Source of the DNA: Nemertoderma westbladi
Taxonomy: Eukaryota > Xenacoelomorpha > Nemertodermatida > Nemertodermatidae
Reading direction: 5' to 3'
NCBI GenBank assembly: GCA_032718475.1
Contig: JAUCBJ010000273.1
Span: 1 to 33,361, forward strand
DNA length: 33,361 bases
The notes under the pieces were generated by a model. That model saw only the letters and a list, made by a program, of their open reading frames with translations. It did no database searches and was not told the DNA's origin. The position numbers and the translations under genes are program-made. This document shows positions 18,975-28,515 of the stretch, piece by piece (position 1 is the first letter of the stretch; each line of letters starts with the position of its first letter).

Positions 18975-19567
18975 CCTCTGGGTATTTCTCCTGTTCGGTA
19001 CACAAAACAAAATATCGGTTCGTAACGAATATTACGTAATTAGGAAAGGACTCGTACTTAACAAACGAAAACAAATTCAAAAATACAAACGAAGCAATTA
19101 AACTAGCGTAAATAATATGTAAGCGCATAACTAAGATAGATAGGGTGTTATGAGATTGCTAACAAAAACTTTAGTACAAAACTTTAGTACAGTTGGCTTT
19201 CCTAAGGATCGAACTCAAGACCGACAGGTTGCAGTTCGGGCGCTCTGCCACCTGAGCTACAGGGGTTATTAAGGTCAACTGAATCAGTAGTAAATTTTAC
19301 ACGGTAAAACATTACTCAAAAATGATTGCGCTAAAAATATAAATTTGAATTTATGACAACACCTAAAGCATGACCAAAACTATGGTGGGGTACAACGAAA
19401 CAACCTAATGGTAGGGCGAAAGCTAGTTTAGAATTGGGAGTCCATCATAAGTCGGGTAGGATGTATGTAAGTAGAACGAATTCGGAACTGTGAATGGAAC
19501 TGGAGACAGGCTGCGTTAGGGCGAGTCATGTGACAAGGTGCAACTGTCCGGGAATGTGGGAGGAGCA
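18975..19567. other. Gypsy 3' internal non-coding region
   Basis: This lies between the pol stop and the polypurine tract. It contains a tRNA-like unit (listed separately) and a short direct repeat ACAAAACTTTAGT-type near 19,165-19,192. No open frame of note was seen; the region may hold an inserted SINE. Confidence 0.45.
19195..19266 (-). repeat. tRNA-like unit with A and B boxes inside the Gypsy element
   Basis: The minus strand has an A box (TAGCTCAGGTGG, 19259-19248) and a B box (GAGTTCGATCC, 19216-19206), with a well-pairing D-arm (GCTC/GAGC) and T-arm. A CTGCAAC stretch could be a GCA (Cys) anticodon loop, but its stem and the acceptor ends do not pair. It is best read as a tRNA pseudogene or SINE head inserted between pol and the LTR. 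Confidence 0.6.
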
Positions 19568-20270
19568 TCAGGGAAACCCGTAGTATTGTGGAGGGCGGCG
19601 TTCTCTACGAGGACGGGTGTTGGGTGGGTCAGATGGAGCAGCAATGTGCAATGGCTGCTCAGGGACGTCGTCTAACTGTGGTGTGGACTCTAGGGCTGGT
19701 TGGAATGCGACAGGGGGTGCCATGCCGGGTGTAGCATGAGCGTGGAGTGTGGAACACTCATCAGCCTCAGAATCAGAATCCTCAGTGTATGACGTGGATG
19801 GCGGTTGGAGACGAGGTACAAGGAAACAATCAGCCTGGCGGACGTGGTATGCGTGAGCGCGGAACTGGCTGCCCGCGAATTTACGAATGGAACACCACGT
19901 GTCATCGATAGCGCTGACGATATATCGTGGACGAGCGCCGGCACGGGGGGAATCGGCATATAAATGGACGAGGTCGCCCACCTTGAGGGAGGTAAATCCT
20001 GGGAGTACCGTAGAGTGGTGTGTCTTAGAGGTATGGTTGGCTAGGCGTCGCTCATGTTGGGAGGCTATGAGCTCGGTATCGACGAGAGGAATCTGTTCGC
20101 CCGTGTATTGGTCCCGCTGGAATAATATCTCATGGGCGGATAGGCCAGGGGAGCGTAGACGAGAGTTAAGGTTTGCAACAGCGATTGCGAGAGATGTGGA
20201 TGAGAATGGGCCGCCAGTGGGACAGAGTCGGAGGAGCTTGGTGAGTAGTTTGCCGATAGCGTGTTCGGGT
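19568..20270 (-). pseudogene. Gypsy integrase C-terminal part (shifted frame)
   Basis: After a one-base shift near 20,262-20,270 this frame continues the integrase. It starts with the Glu of EHAIGKLL, the probable third catalytic residue, followed by NSRLRSPGLSAHEILF. An SH3-like C-terminal module follows (VGDLVHLYADS, PRYIVSAIDD), then a Pro/Asp-rich tail ending in a basic PRRERRPP motif and the stop at 19568. No chromodomain is visible. The frame has no internal stop. Confidence 0.7.
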
Positions 20271-21621
20271 TTTTGTTTACATTCTTGCGGGATCCGATCT
20301 CAAGGAGGAGGTGGTGGGATAGGAGGATTGGGTCGTTGGCGAGGGCTTGGAACCCTGGGGCTGGGTCGGTGCGGATGATAGCCGGGGGGCCACTAAGGGG
20401 GCACATGCCAAAGGCAAGGGTGATTAAGGCATCACGTAGGGTATCGCTCTGTTCATCCGGAAGTATAACGGCATTTGAGTACGATGATACCGTTTCCCGT
20501 AACAGGAGGATACGTTGGGAATGGCAGCGCAGGACGTCGGCAGCGAATGATTGGCCGATGATGGGGGGCGGATCAATGGATGACTGGGGCACGGTACGCT
20601 TGGGGGCAGTTGAGAGGGCGACGCACTGGTGACATTGCACAGTAATCTCATTGAGAGCGCGGTCGAGGACCAGGGCGTAGAAATATCGGGAAAAGGTGGT
20701 ACGCAGCTGGGAACGCGAAGGGTGTTGGAGTTCTATGTGTAGTGAGGTTAGTAAGCCAATAAGGGCAGAGCGGGGAACGATGATGACGTCATAGGGTGAC
20801 GTGAAGGGACGCTGTCGGTAGACTACGACAAGGCCAGAGGATAACAGAGAACATACACCCAGGTAACGCTTGATATCATGGCTATGTGTATCGCATCTGA
20901 ATGGACGGGTGCCGGAAGCGAGGTTTTTGGCAACACGAATTAGGTCGGGGCACTCGCGTTGTGTGGCGAGCAACGCAGGACGACTGGCATAAAGGGGACG
21001 GGGATTTGGGCTATCGGAAGCGATAAAGCAATTCGGGAGGGGGGTAGTGACAGTGTTAACGAGGGACATTGGGGAATGGTTGTCGTATGGTAAGGAGGAG
21101 GGGGTGTTTGACTTTGCAACGAGACGGACAATAGGCGACTCTATCGCGGAGGCGACAAACGCGCACACCTGGCATGACTGTAGAGAGCACGGCCGAACAT
21201 TGCGGCTTTGGAAGTCTGCCGGGAGGTTGGTAGAACCCTTAATGTGGGATACTGTGACATGGGCCTGGCTGGCGCTGGCAAGGAACGTCGATAAACGTGG
21301 GCTAGTCGAATATGCGCCGCGGGACAACTTTTTGAATGCTTCGACACAGGGTTTACTGTCTGTGAGAACGTGTGGTTGGCGTGAAGAGGCGATAAGATAT
21401 GGGAGGAAATGTTGAATGGAGGCCTCTATAGCGAGTGCCTCCAACTCGCAAAGAAGCCATGTATGTTGGTGGGCCTTGAGCTTGCAGGAATAAAACCCGG
21501 CGAGGAGTAATTCTTTGGAACGTTTCGCGTAGAGGACTGCACCTAGACCTTCGACGGACGAGGCGGCGTCGGTGACAAGGAAGAGTTCAGTAGGACGCGG
21601 GATCATTACTGACCAGCAGGA
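20065..21621 (-). pseudogene. Gypsy RNase H and integrase core
   Basis: This is in the same frame as the preceding RT block, from which only a TAA (21622-21624) separates it. RNase H starts with LFLVTDAASS and continues with ELEALAIE, VLTDSKP and the late DFQSR. The integrase zinc-binding region (SLHIELQHPS, then CHQC) and catalytic core follow, with Asp in FAADVLRC and Asp in IIRTDPAPGFQ. The frame is lost after RKNVNKNP near 20,265 and runs on as nonsense to the stop at 20065; the true continuation is in the next frame. Confidence 0.75.
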
Positions 21622-22718
21622 TTATAGGGCGGCTTGGGATCGTCGAAATGTAGACTCGAGATCGGGAGTCCAAGCAACACGGTTGCCGGCCTTGGGGGTA
21701 AGGAGGGCTTCGAGCGGAGAGATAAGGGCAGAACACCGGGGGAGTACGCGGGAGAGAACCTTGTAGGAATCGAGGAACGACCGTAGGTCGCGGACGGTGG
21801 ATGGTGTAGGACAGTGGGATAAGGCGGCTGTGATATGTGGGGAAGCAGATAAGGAACCGCTAGACCATACCCAACCAAGGATGGTGGTAGTTTGGGGGCA
21901 AATGATGGTTTTCTTTGGGGACAAACGCAACCCGGCAAGGTGTAGGGTGCGGAGGAGGGCGGCGAAATTGAGAAGGAGTTCGGGGATGGTATCGCCACCA
22001 CAGTAGATATCATCGGCGAGTTTGACGACGGATACCTGGATGAGGAGATCGCCGAGGACGCAAGACATCAACTCCTCGAGAGCCGTTTCGCTGCCGGGCA
22101 TGCCCATGGCACAGCGGCGGTAGACACGGACACCACGAAATGGTGTGGATACGCTGCAGAAACGCATGGAGTTGCGATGGAGTGAGATTTGTAAAAGGCG
22201 CTTGTGAGGTCTGCCTTAACGAGGAACTTGAACCGACCCAGGGCTCGAATGGTGGATTTGACATCTGGGAGGAGTGCGGGTTGGGGCTTACAATACTGGG
22301 CGATCTCTGTGAACGCCGTAACGAGCCGAGTTCCTCCATTGGGTTTAGCGACAAGGAAGCTTGGGTTCAAGTACTCTATGGTGACACCAGCTAGTTCTGG
22401 GCGAATGAAGACACCAAGACGCTCGAGAGAGTCAAACTTCTCCTGCAGTTCAACGAGTCGGTCACGGGAGTATTGCGGTACACGACCCTTATGTTGACTT
22501 GGCAATGTAGGGGTCACGTTGACGACAGCTTCGAATGGGCCGGCAGACCCATTGTATCCGGGGTACGTGGGATCAAAGACGTCAGAAAATTCCTCGAGTA
22601 GATCGTGGAAGGCAGCACGCTCACGGTAAGAGAGGATGCCCTGTGGGTCGATCTGGACTGCCTTTATAGGTGGAGGGTCATGGGAGACAACGGAAGCAGA
22701 GCGGATTTCGGGACAGGG
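21622..22718 (-). pseudogene. Gypsy reverse transcriptase, frameshifted
   Basis: The first part, 22718 down to about 22,190, continues the gag-protease frame directly after the TAA at 22719-22721. It includes the RT fingers and palm start (FLVAKPNGGTRLV, FLVKADLTSAFY). A one-base shift near 22,188-22,193 moves the remainder (MRFCSVSTPFRGVRVYRRC) to another frame, which ends at TAA 21622-21624. The catalytic motif is LADD (22009-22020), with Leu replacing the usual Tyr of YxDD-type motifs. The connection region is intact apart from the final stop. Confidence 0.75.
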
Positions 22719-24457
22719 TTAGGACCGTTCAAGTTGTTTCATGGGGGTAGCTGCAGTGGGTAGGGCGGAGCAGACGTGGGAGTTCCATTGAATGAAGATA
22801 GGGTAGGGAGCAGAGTTTGGAATGGTAATGGAACCGGCTGCGGGTTGGAGCTGCATGGGGGGGAACCAAGGCTTGGGGGGAATTACGTGCGACCGTTGGT
22901 TAATCACATGGGGTGTCTCAAGGAGAGAGTCGGAATCCGAGAGATGGGCTGGAAGCTGTAATGTGAGGGTGTCGCCGGGGAGAAGAATGGACGATCGTAT
23001 GGGGGCGCGCCGAATCTGGGTCGTCGTCCGACGGATAGTGGGTCGGGGATGACCTGCCAGGGGGTACCGGATGGAACTGCCATCCGCGAAGGTAATCAGC
23101 GACTGGGCCGGACGGATACCAATATCATTGGTGGATAGGAACAGAATGCCAGCGAGTAGTGGAATGTTGAGGCTGTCGACAACGAGTCCACGGAAGCTAA
23201 ACTGGAGGTCGTTATGGGTGAGGGAGAAGGAACTCTCCGCAACTACACCTGAAACAGGGGAACCATCGGCCCCGATCAGGATCTGGCGGGAGCCACGCGA
23301 GATCGGAACGCCGAGTCGGAGTGCAGCATCGTGTAAAATGAGGTCGGATTCGGCCCCGCAATCGAGGTGAACCTGGATGGGTTTACCTTTATAACGCGCT
23401 GTAAAGGTGGGACTCGGGCGTACAGCGACGATATTAACCGTCGGATCGGGAGGTGGACTGGCGACGGAGTCGTTATCGTTATCCGGTTGTTCATAGAAAG
23501 CGTCATTGTCATTGTCGCCATCGACGTAGACGAGATGGGCACGTGAGATAAAACGCTTGTCAGCAGGGGGAAGGAATGGGCATGCTCTGAGAAAGTGGTT
23601 GGTGGGAGTGCGTTTAGTCTGGGAGCATAGGGGACACCGGCGAATGGAACAGGAAAGTCCGCGGCCAGTGGAACTCGGACCGAGACCTGAGGATGTAGGT
23701 GGGGTCCGACGCGTCTGGGCACGGAAGGTACGCACTTCCGCGGCAGTGTGGAGCTCGTCGAGAAGAGAAGACAGAGCCTGGGAGATCTCGGGTTTGATAC
23801 TGGCCAGCGTACGGGACCGGAGCTCCATGCCATACCGTTGTTGAACCAATCGAGGGAGGTCCGGGTGGATAAGGCGGAGCCATATGAGTACAACGAAGTT
23901 CTCGAGAGAGGGGGACAGCTCCTCGTCGTCATCAGGGAGAATCCCGTGGTGGGAAATTCCACCGTCCCGTTGGAGTAAATTCTCGTCCACGAAAGCCGAT
24001 AAACGCTGGAAGAGGTCTTCAGTGCGCTCCTCGTGAAGGAGAGAGATATCAGAGAAGGTGAGGAAATGAGCTCCAGTCGCTTGGAAGCCGTAATGGAGGC
24101 GTATGGCCTGCCATATGCAGGGCAAGGACGTGGAGTCTCGAATGATCGAGTTACGTGCGATAACGGGGGCGTAATTGGCGATCTGACCGAGCATAAGATC
24201 TAGAGCCGTGGTCTTTTGAAGGGCAGTACGGCGGTCGGCTGGGGCCACAGTGTCCGGGTCGTTGGCAAAACCGCGGAAGGGTATAGCGCGGGTATGGCGC
24301 AACCAGGTTGTGCCCTGGACCGTAAACTGCGTAAATTGAGGTTGGAGCGCAAGCGAATAAGTTATGTTGTGGTGCCAAACCTCAAAGGAGTTGATCGTCT
24401 CAGATTTATTGAGTGGAGCCACCTTGCGCGGGGTTTCAGTGAGCCATTAAACGCCAT
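22719..24457 (-). pseudogene. Gypsy gag and protease
   Basis: The main frame runs from 24422 to TAA 22719-22721. The likely native ATG is at 24457, in another frame, separated by a one-base shift near 24,423; no ATG opens the main frame. The gag region spans about 240 residues without known domains. A C263-x2-C266-x9-H276-x4-C281 zinc-finger-like motif follows, then an acidic Asn/Asp-rich spacer. The aspartic protease has D354 in VHLDCGAESD, with Cys in place of the usual Ser/Thr after Asp. A Pro-rich stretch precedes the stop. RT continues in the same frame after the single TAA. Confidence 0.7.
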
Positions 24458-24559
24458 GATAATGGTAAGTAGGTAGCGTAAGTCTGTAACGTAAGGAGGG
24501 CTGAGTGGATGGATCTGTTGTTGTAGTAGATGGCGAGGAGTGGGAAACGAAGCACACGG

Positions 24560-24572
24560 TGACACCACGCCA
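24560..24572 (-). other. Possible primer-binding site of the Gypsy element
   Basis: Just inside the 5' LTR the minus strand reads TGGCGTGGTGTCA. TGGTGTCA (24567-24560), 12 bases after the LTR, equals the first eight bases of a tRNA-Leu primer-binding site, but the match does not continue well. TGGCG at 24572 is an alternative start. Confidence 0.3.
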
Positions 24573-24579
24573 GAAGTGG

Positions 24580-24755
24580 AGCAACAGCATAAAGAACAAT
24601 GTGGTGAGTGAAGCGGGTTAACTATATTGATCAATTACACGAATGAGTATAGATCGGTACAACACAGACAGACCTATACTTCTATTTGGTAGTTGGCAGT
24701 GCCGTCAGAACCAGGGATGGCAGATAGACAGGCAGGGCCTAAACCGGCTGGCGTA
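24580..24755 (-). repeat. Gypsy 5' LTR (176 bp)
   Basis: Direct, gapless counterpart of 18781-18956. Its first dinucleotide on the minus strand is TA where the other LTR has TG, probably a point mutation. Several differences are C/T or G/A transitions. Confidence 0.9.
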
Positions 24756-24954
24756 AAATAAATCATTTAAAATTACGTACGACCAGCTATTGTCCCATTT
24801 GGGAACATTATATGGGAAGGTTTTTCTGCTGCAAAGTAATAAATAGTAAAATTGAACCAAATACTGTTTGACTATTGATGTAGGTAGGACGAATGGAATA
24901 TGTATAGCTGAAATATACCTTATTATGCAATTTTTTGTCCCATTTGGGAACAAT
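24756..24954. other. AT-rich left flank of the satellite with two GTCCCATTTGGGAAC boxes
   Basis: GTCCCATTTGGGAAC occurs at 24792-24806 and 24937-24951 in direct orientation. AATAGTAAAAT-type sequence near 24,841 with a nearby ACCAAA recurs at the right flank of the satellite (about 26,230-26,256) in the same orientation. No gene is seen. Confidence 0.6.
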
Positions 24955-26200
24955 TTTTGGTGTATATGCTTGGCTCGGGACGCGAGAATAGGTCTGATTG
25001 AGCGCAGTAGGGCGTGTTTGCTCGCATCTGGACACGTAATTGTAACTAATGGAGCTCAGTAGGACGTGTTGGCTCGGTTCTGGACTGGAAAATATATCTA
25101 ATGGAGCGCAGTGGGGCGTGTTGGATCGGCTCGGGATGCAAGAATAGTTCTAATGGAGCGCAGTAAGGTATGTTGGAACACTCAGGACGCGAGAATAGAT
25201 CTAATGGAGCGCAGTAGGGGATGTTGGATCTGTTCAGGACGCCATAGATTATATCTAATGGTGCGCAGTAGGGCGTGTTGGATCGGCTCGGGATGCAAGA
25301 ATAGGTCTAATTGAGCGCAGTAGGCGTGTTGGCTCGGTTCTGGACTCGAAAAAATATCTAATGGAGCGCAGTATTGTATGTTGGATCGGCTCAGGACGCA
25401 AGAATAGATCTAATCGAGTGCTGTAAGGTATGTTGGAACACTCAGGACGCCATAGAATAGATCTAATGGAGCGCAGTAGGGTATTTTGGATCGGCTTGGG
25501 ATGAAAGAATTTATCTAATTGATAGGGCATGTTGGATCGGTTCGGGGCTCGTAAATAGATCTAATGGAGCGCAGTAGGGCGTGTTGGATCGGCTCGGGAT
25601 ACAAGAATAGGTCTAATGGAGCGCAGTAGGGTATGTTGGATCAGCTCAGGATGCAAGAATAGATCTAATGGAGCGCAGTAGGGTATGTTGGATCGGCTCA
25701 GGGCACGAGAATAGATCTAATGCAACACAGTAGGGTGAGTTGGCTCGGTTCAGGACGTGAGAATAGATCTAATGGAGCGAAGTGGGGCGTGTTGGATCAG
25801 TTCAGGGCTCGAAAATAGATCCAATGGAGCGCGCTGTAAGGCATGTTGGATCGGCCCAAGACGCGAAAATATATCTAATGGAGTGCAGTAGGGCGTGTTG
25901 GCTGGACTCGGGGCGCGAGAATAGATATAATGGAGCGCAATAGGGTGTGTTGGCTGGGCTCGGGGCGTGATAATAGATATAATGGAGCGCAATAGGGCGT
26001 GTTGGCTGGGCTCGGGGCGTGAGAATAGATCTAATGTAACACAGTAGGGTGAGTTGGCTCGGTTCAGGACGTGAGAATAGATCTAATGGAGCACAGTAGA
26101 GCGTGTTGGCTGGGATCCGGTCGCGAGAATAGATATAATGGAGCGCAATAGAGCGTGTTGGTTCGGCTCAGGACCGGAAAATAGATCTAAGGGAGCACAG
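24955..26200. repeat. 52-bp tandem repeat array, about 24 units
   Basis: The unit is of the type AATGGAGCGCAGTAGGGCGT followed by GTTGGATCGGCTCGGGACGC and GAGAATAGATCT. Copies are contiguous and diverged, with occasional indels. Variant subtypes recur at multiples of the unit: GGAACACTCAGGACGC-type units about 260 bp apart (near 25,170 and 25,430) and ACACAGTAGGGTGAGTTGG units about 312 bp apart (near 25,724 and 26,038). This indicates five- to six-unit higher-order duplication. 52 is not a multiple of three, so the array is not coding. Confidence 0.85.
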
Positions 26201-26202
26201 TT

Positions 26203-26216
26203 TTCCCAAATGGGAC
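26203..26216. repeat. Inverted copy of the GTCCCATTTGGGAA box closing the satellite
   Basis: TTCCCAAATGGGAC is the reverse complement of the boxes left of the array (24792 and 24937). The copies at 24937 and 26203 bracket the array tightly, leaving only a few bases on each side, as terminal or subterminal inverted repeats would. Confidence 0.65.
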
Positions 26217-26368
26217 TGACCTGGTTCTTAATAGTAAAATATAATTTCAACCAAAGCCTCTCCCTAAGTTGTTTACTAAATAAAACGGTTTGAAATTGAA
26301 ACGGTTTCAAAAATTTCAACGAATTTGCTCAGATTTATTAAAGATGGTTGGGAAATAGAAGGTTAAAC

Positions 26369-26818
26369 TGGGTTCCAGCCGAAAACAATCAATTTTTAGA
26401 GCTGAAATCCTGAAGATGGGCGGTATTTCTTTTAACACTATCGAGGGTGGCCAGGGTGGAACACAAACCCAGGGTGGCACAAACATGCATTGAAGTTTCC
26501 CAGGAATGTTAAGAATGCATGCTGATCCACTCCATCAGTAGCTGCTTATAGATTGTGGTAGACATTTTCCACCTCCTCTACAGGGGCAACACTAGTTGGA
26601 GAGTAGCACACAATCAGAACTACCTTAGGAAACTTCTTAGCCAGTCTCCAGAACATGAGAAATGGCAACGGATGATACAGTTAGAGATTTGGTCTATTTT
26701 GCCCAATTCATCAATAGACCAATTTCACCATCCCCACTACCATCTGCTGACGCGAGGGCGAGTCGCCAATCGCCCCCCATGTCCTTAATCAGAACCTGTC
26801 CAGTCTGCATTTGGCTCA
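26369..26818 (-). pseudogene. Inverted fragment of the LINE-B endonuclease region
   Basis: The minus strand matches LINE-B from about 28,650 to 29,113 with small deletions. A stretch of about 43 bases around the codons for CYSPTSVAPVEEV is identical (about 26,566-26,608 against 28,871-28,913). The match begins near AATGCAGACTGGACAG, lacks eight bases soon after, and ends near GGCTGGAACCCAG. Internal deletions and stops destroy the frame. It is a second copy of the same family, truncated at both ends and opposite in orientation. Confidence 0.8.
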
Positions 26819-27976
26819 CATCGCCTGACGAACAGTACTACATTGTACAGCTACGCTACCTACCATAACTAATAATAATAATATTAAGCGGTTATAATTT
26901 ATTTATAAAATATCATTATTGTGCTATTCGGTATCTTTATTAATTTACCTTGTGTAAAGGTGTAAAAAAAATGTATACAATTATATTACTCAAATCTTTT
27001 CTGCTGCCCTTGCAGAAAAATTGCTCTCGAATACTGACAAATGATACCGCATTTAACATTGATTTATTGGATACATATTGTGGGCTATATTAATTGTAAA
27101 TGAAGTTGTAGGCCTGAAACTTTCTTTGAATAAAAAGGTAACAGTGATGATGCGATAAATAGTGTAGATTGATCAGAATTTACTCACAGTTCACAGAAAG
27201 TCTGCATTTTTTAGGTAATTTAGTGTAAGTCAATCAATTTCAATCCGCCTTTAAAAAGAATAATATTTGACTTTGTTTCTTTCGCTTTTTGACAAAATTC
27301 CTATTGTATATCATACTTACTCAAATCATATTTATCTTTATTTAGCAGAAAAATTATTTAACCAATCATATTAATTATGTTTATTATTTTTTTTATTCTG
27401 TCAGGTTTGTTTGCAACTGGGAACTAGATGGATATAGTGGCAAATCTACATAAAAATAGATGTTATTTGTTGGTGGTCGAATTAATATAATCTTATGGTT
27501 CCATATCTTTTATGACATCAAAAATTGTATTAACAAAGTTACATATATTACATAAGATGGTGTTCAGTTTGTCTTATATAATAGTAAATGGTGATACAAT
27601 AACTTATTATTGTTGCATAATTATTAAACTGTAGTCACTCAATTTTATTATACTGTAGTCACTCATTTTCACATTTGATGATGGTATTATATTATATATA
27701 TTATTATACACATTTTCACATCCTATCCTATACTGATAAATGTAACCATGTTTTCTGTAAAGTATATAGTCCCGGGTGTTCCATAATGATTGCCTCCATC
27801 TGGCCAGCCAAAACTGCCAGAGATACACCTTAGTGTAATATATCATTCGAAAGAGGATTTAATTCAGAGCTTGCATGCAAAAATTTTGAGTCCAATACAA
27901 AAGTATAAAAATTTCATAGGCAATTCTTTAAATCTATCTTACTTTTCAATATTTGTGATTTAATCACAATTTAAAA
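26819..27976. other. AT-rich stretch without recognised features
   Basis: I found no coding region, RNA gene or mobile element here. A short duplication of ACTGTAGTCACTCA(A)TTTT occurs near 27,630-27,670. The composition is strongly AT-rich with ATATAT runs. Confidence 0.5.
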
Positions 27977-28052
27977 AATATATAATTTATCCAGCGTTAG
28001 TCATCAGATTTGCAGCCCTGTTTAAACAGTTACTACTGCATTACTTTTGCTG
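27977..28052 (+). repeat. Left copy of a direct repeat flanking LINE-B
   Basis: Thirty bases (27977-28006) starting AATATATAATTTATCCAGCG are identical to 31493-31522. After a diverged, indel-containing stretch the similarity resumes with CCCTGTTTAAACAGTTA and ends at TTTGCTG (28052). Confidence 0.8.
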
Positions 28053-28251
28053 CACCTGGCAGCAGGGGTTCAGGGCATGACCCAGCAGATGAGCTGCACA
28101 GACAATGGTGGGTCATGTCCGCCAGGCTAGATATGGGTGATGGGCCTCATATCTGACTCCACTGCGACACCCACCCTGTGGAACGGCAAACCAGGGTGTG
28201 GTATTTGCCCCGAGAGCTGACTCGGCAAAAAAGCACCCCCCAACCCCCACT

Positions 28252-28515
28252 ATGGATTACATTAGTAATGCGGAGGTCCGGCCACTAGAGGCCAGTGGAA
28301 TTACCGGACACAATCGGCCTCAAAGGCGTCAGTTATCTCCTGACCGGCTGCCTGTCTCACCCCCTACTGGAGAGAGAGAAGCCAACAATTCTTTGAGTCC
28401 CTTTCCTGATGACCTTTCTGGCCCAAACCCTGGGTCACCAGGGAGGCCAGATAGTGAGGGGGAGAGGGATTCTGGAGTTGGAGGCTACTCTCATGTTCCA
28501 CCCCCGATCAACTAA
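28252..28515 (+). CDS. LINE-B ORF1, short Pro/Ser/Gly-rich protein
   Basis: 87 codons from ATG 28252 (CACTATGGAT). The product is hydrophilic, rich in Pro, Ser, Gly and Glu, with no recognised domain and probably disordered. It overlaps the upstream extension of the endonuclease frame by about 100 bp in a different frame, as is common for small first ORFs of RTE-like elements. It could instead be the N-terminus of a single ORF separated by a frameshift. Confidence 0.45.
   Translation: MDYISNAEVRPLEASGITGHNRPQRRQLSPDRLPVSPPTGEREANNSLSPFPDDLSGPNPGSPGRPDSEGERDSGVGGYSHVPPPIN

Larger units (their letters stand above)
18781..24755 (-). mobile_element. Ty3/Gypsy-like LTR retrotransposon, decayed
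   Basis: The element is about 5.98 kb with two direct 176-bp LTRs. On the minus strand it reads LTR, a leader of about 120 bp, gag-protease, RT, RNase H, integrase, a non-coding 3' internal part, a purine-rich tract and LTR. Integrase after RNase H fits Ty3/Gypsy. Coding is interrupted by two in-frame TAA codons and at least three single-base shifts. LTRs differ at seven of 176 positions by hand count (about 4%). No exact target-site duplication is evident (left flank AAAAC, right flank AAATA). Confidence 0.8.

Noticed and set aside
18485-19101. Small ORFs on both strands around the left Gypsy LTR
   Set aside because: Low-complexity AT-rich translations or LTR sequence; the same peptide start recurs at the other LTR only because the LTRs are repeats.
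24955-26200. Array of regular short repeats that might be taken for a CRISPR
   Set aside because: Units are contiguous with no unique spacers, diverge throughout, and lie in eukaryotic DNA without cas genes; it is a minisatellite.
26555-26868. Plus-strand ORFs of 68-77 codons
   Set aside because: They are antisense to the inverted LINE-B fragment and have no similarity of their own.
28400-28490. GPNPGS in the LINE-B ORF1, resembling a 2A end
   Set aside because: It lacks the D-x-E-x-NPGP consensus (no Asp, Glu or final Pro in the right places).
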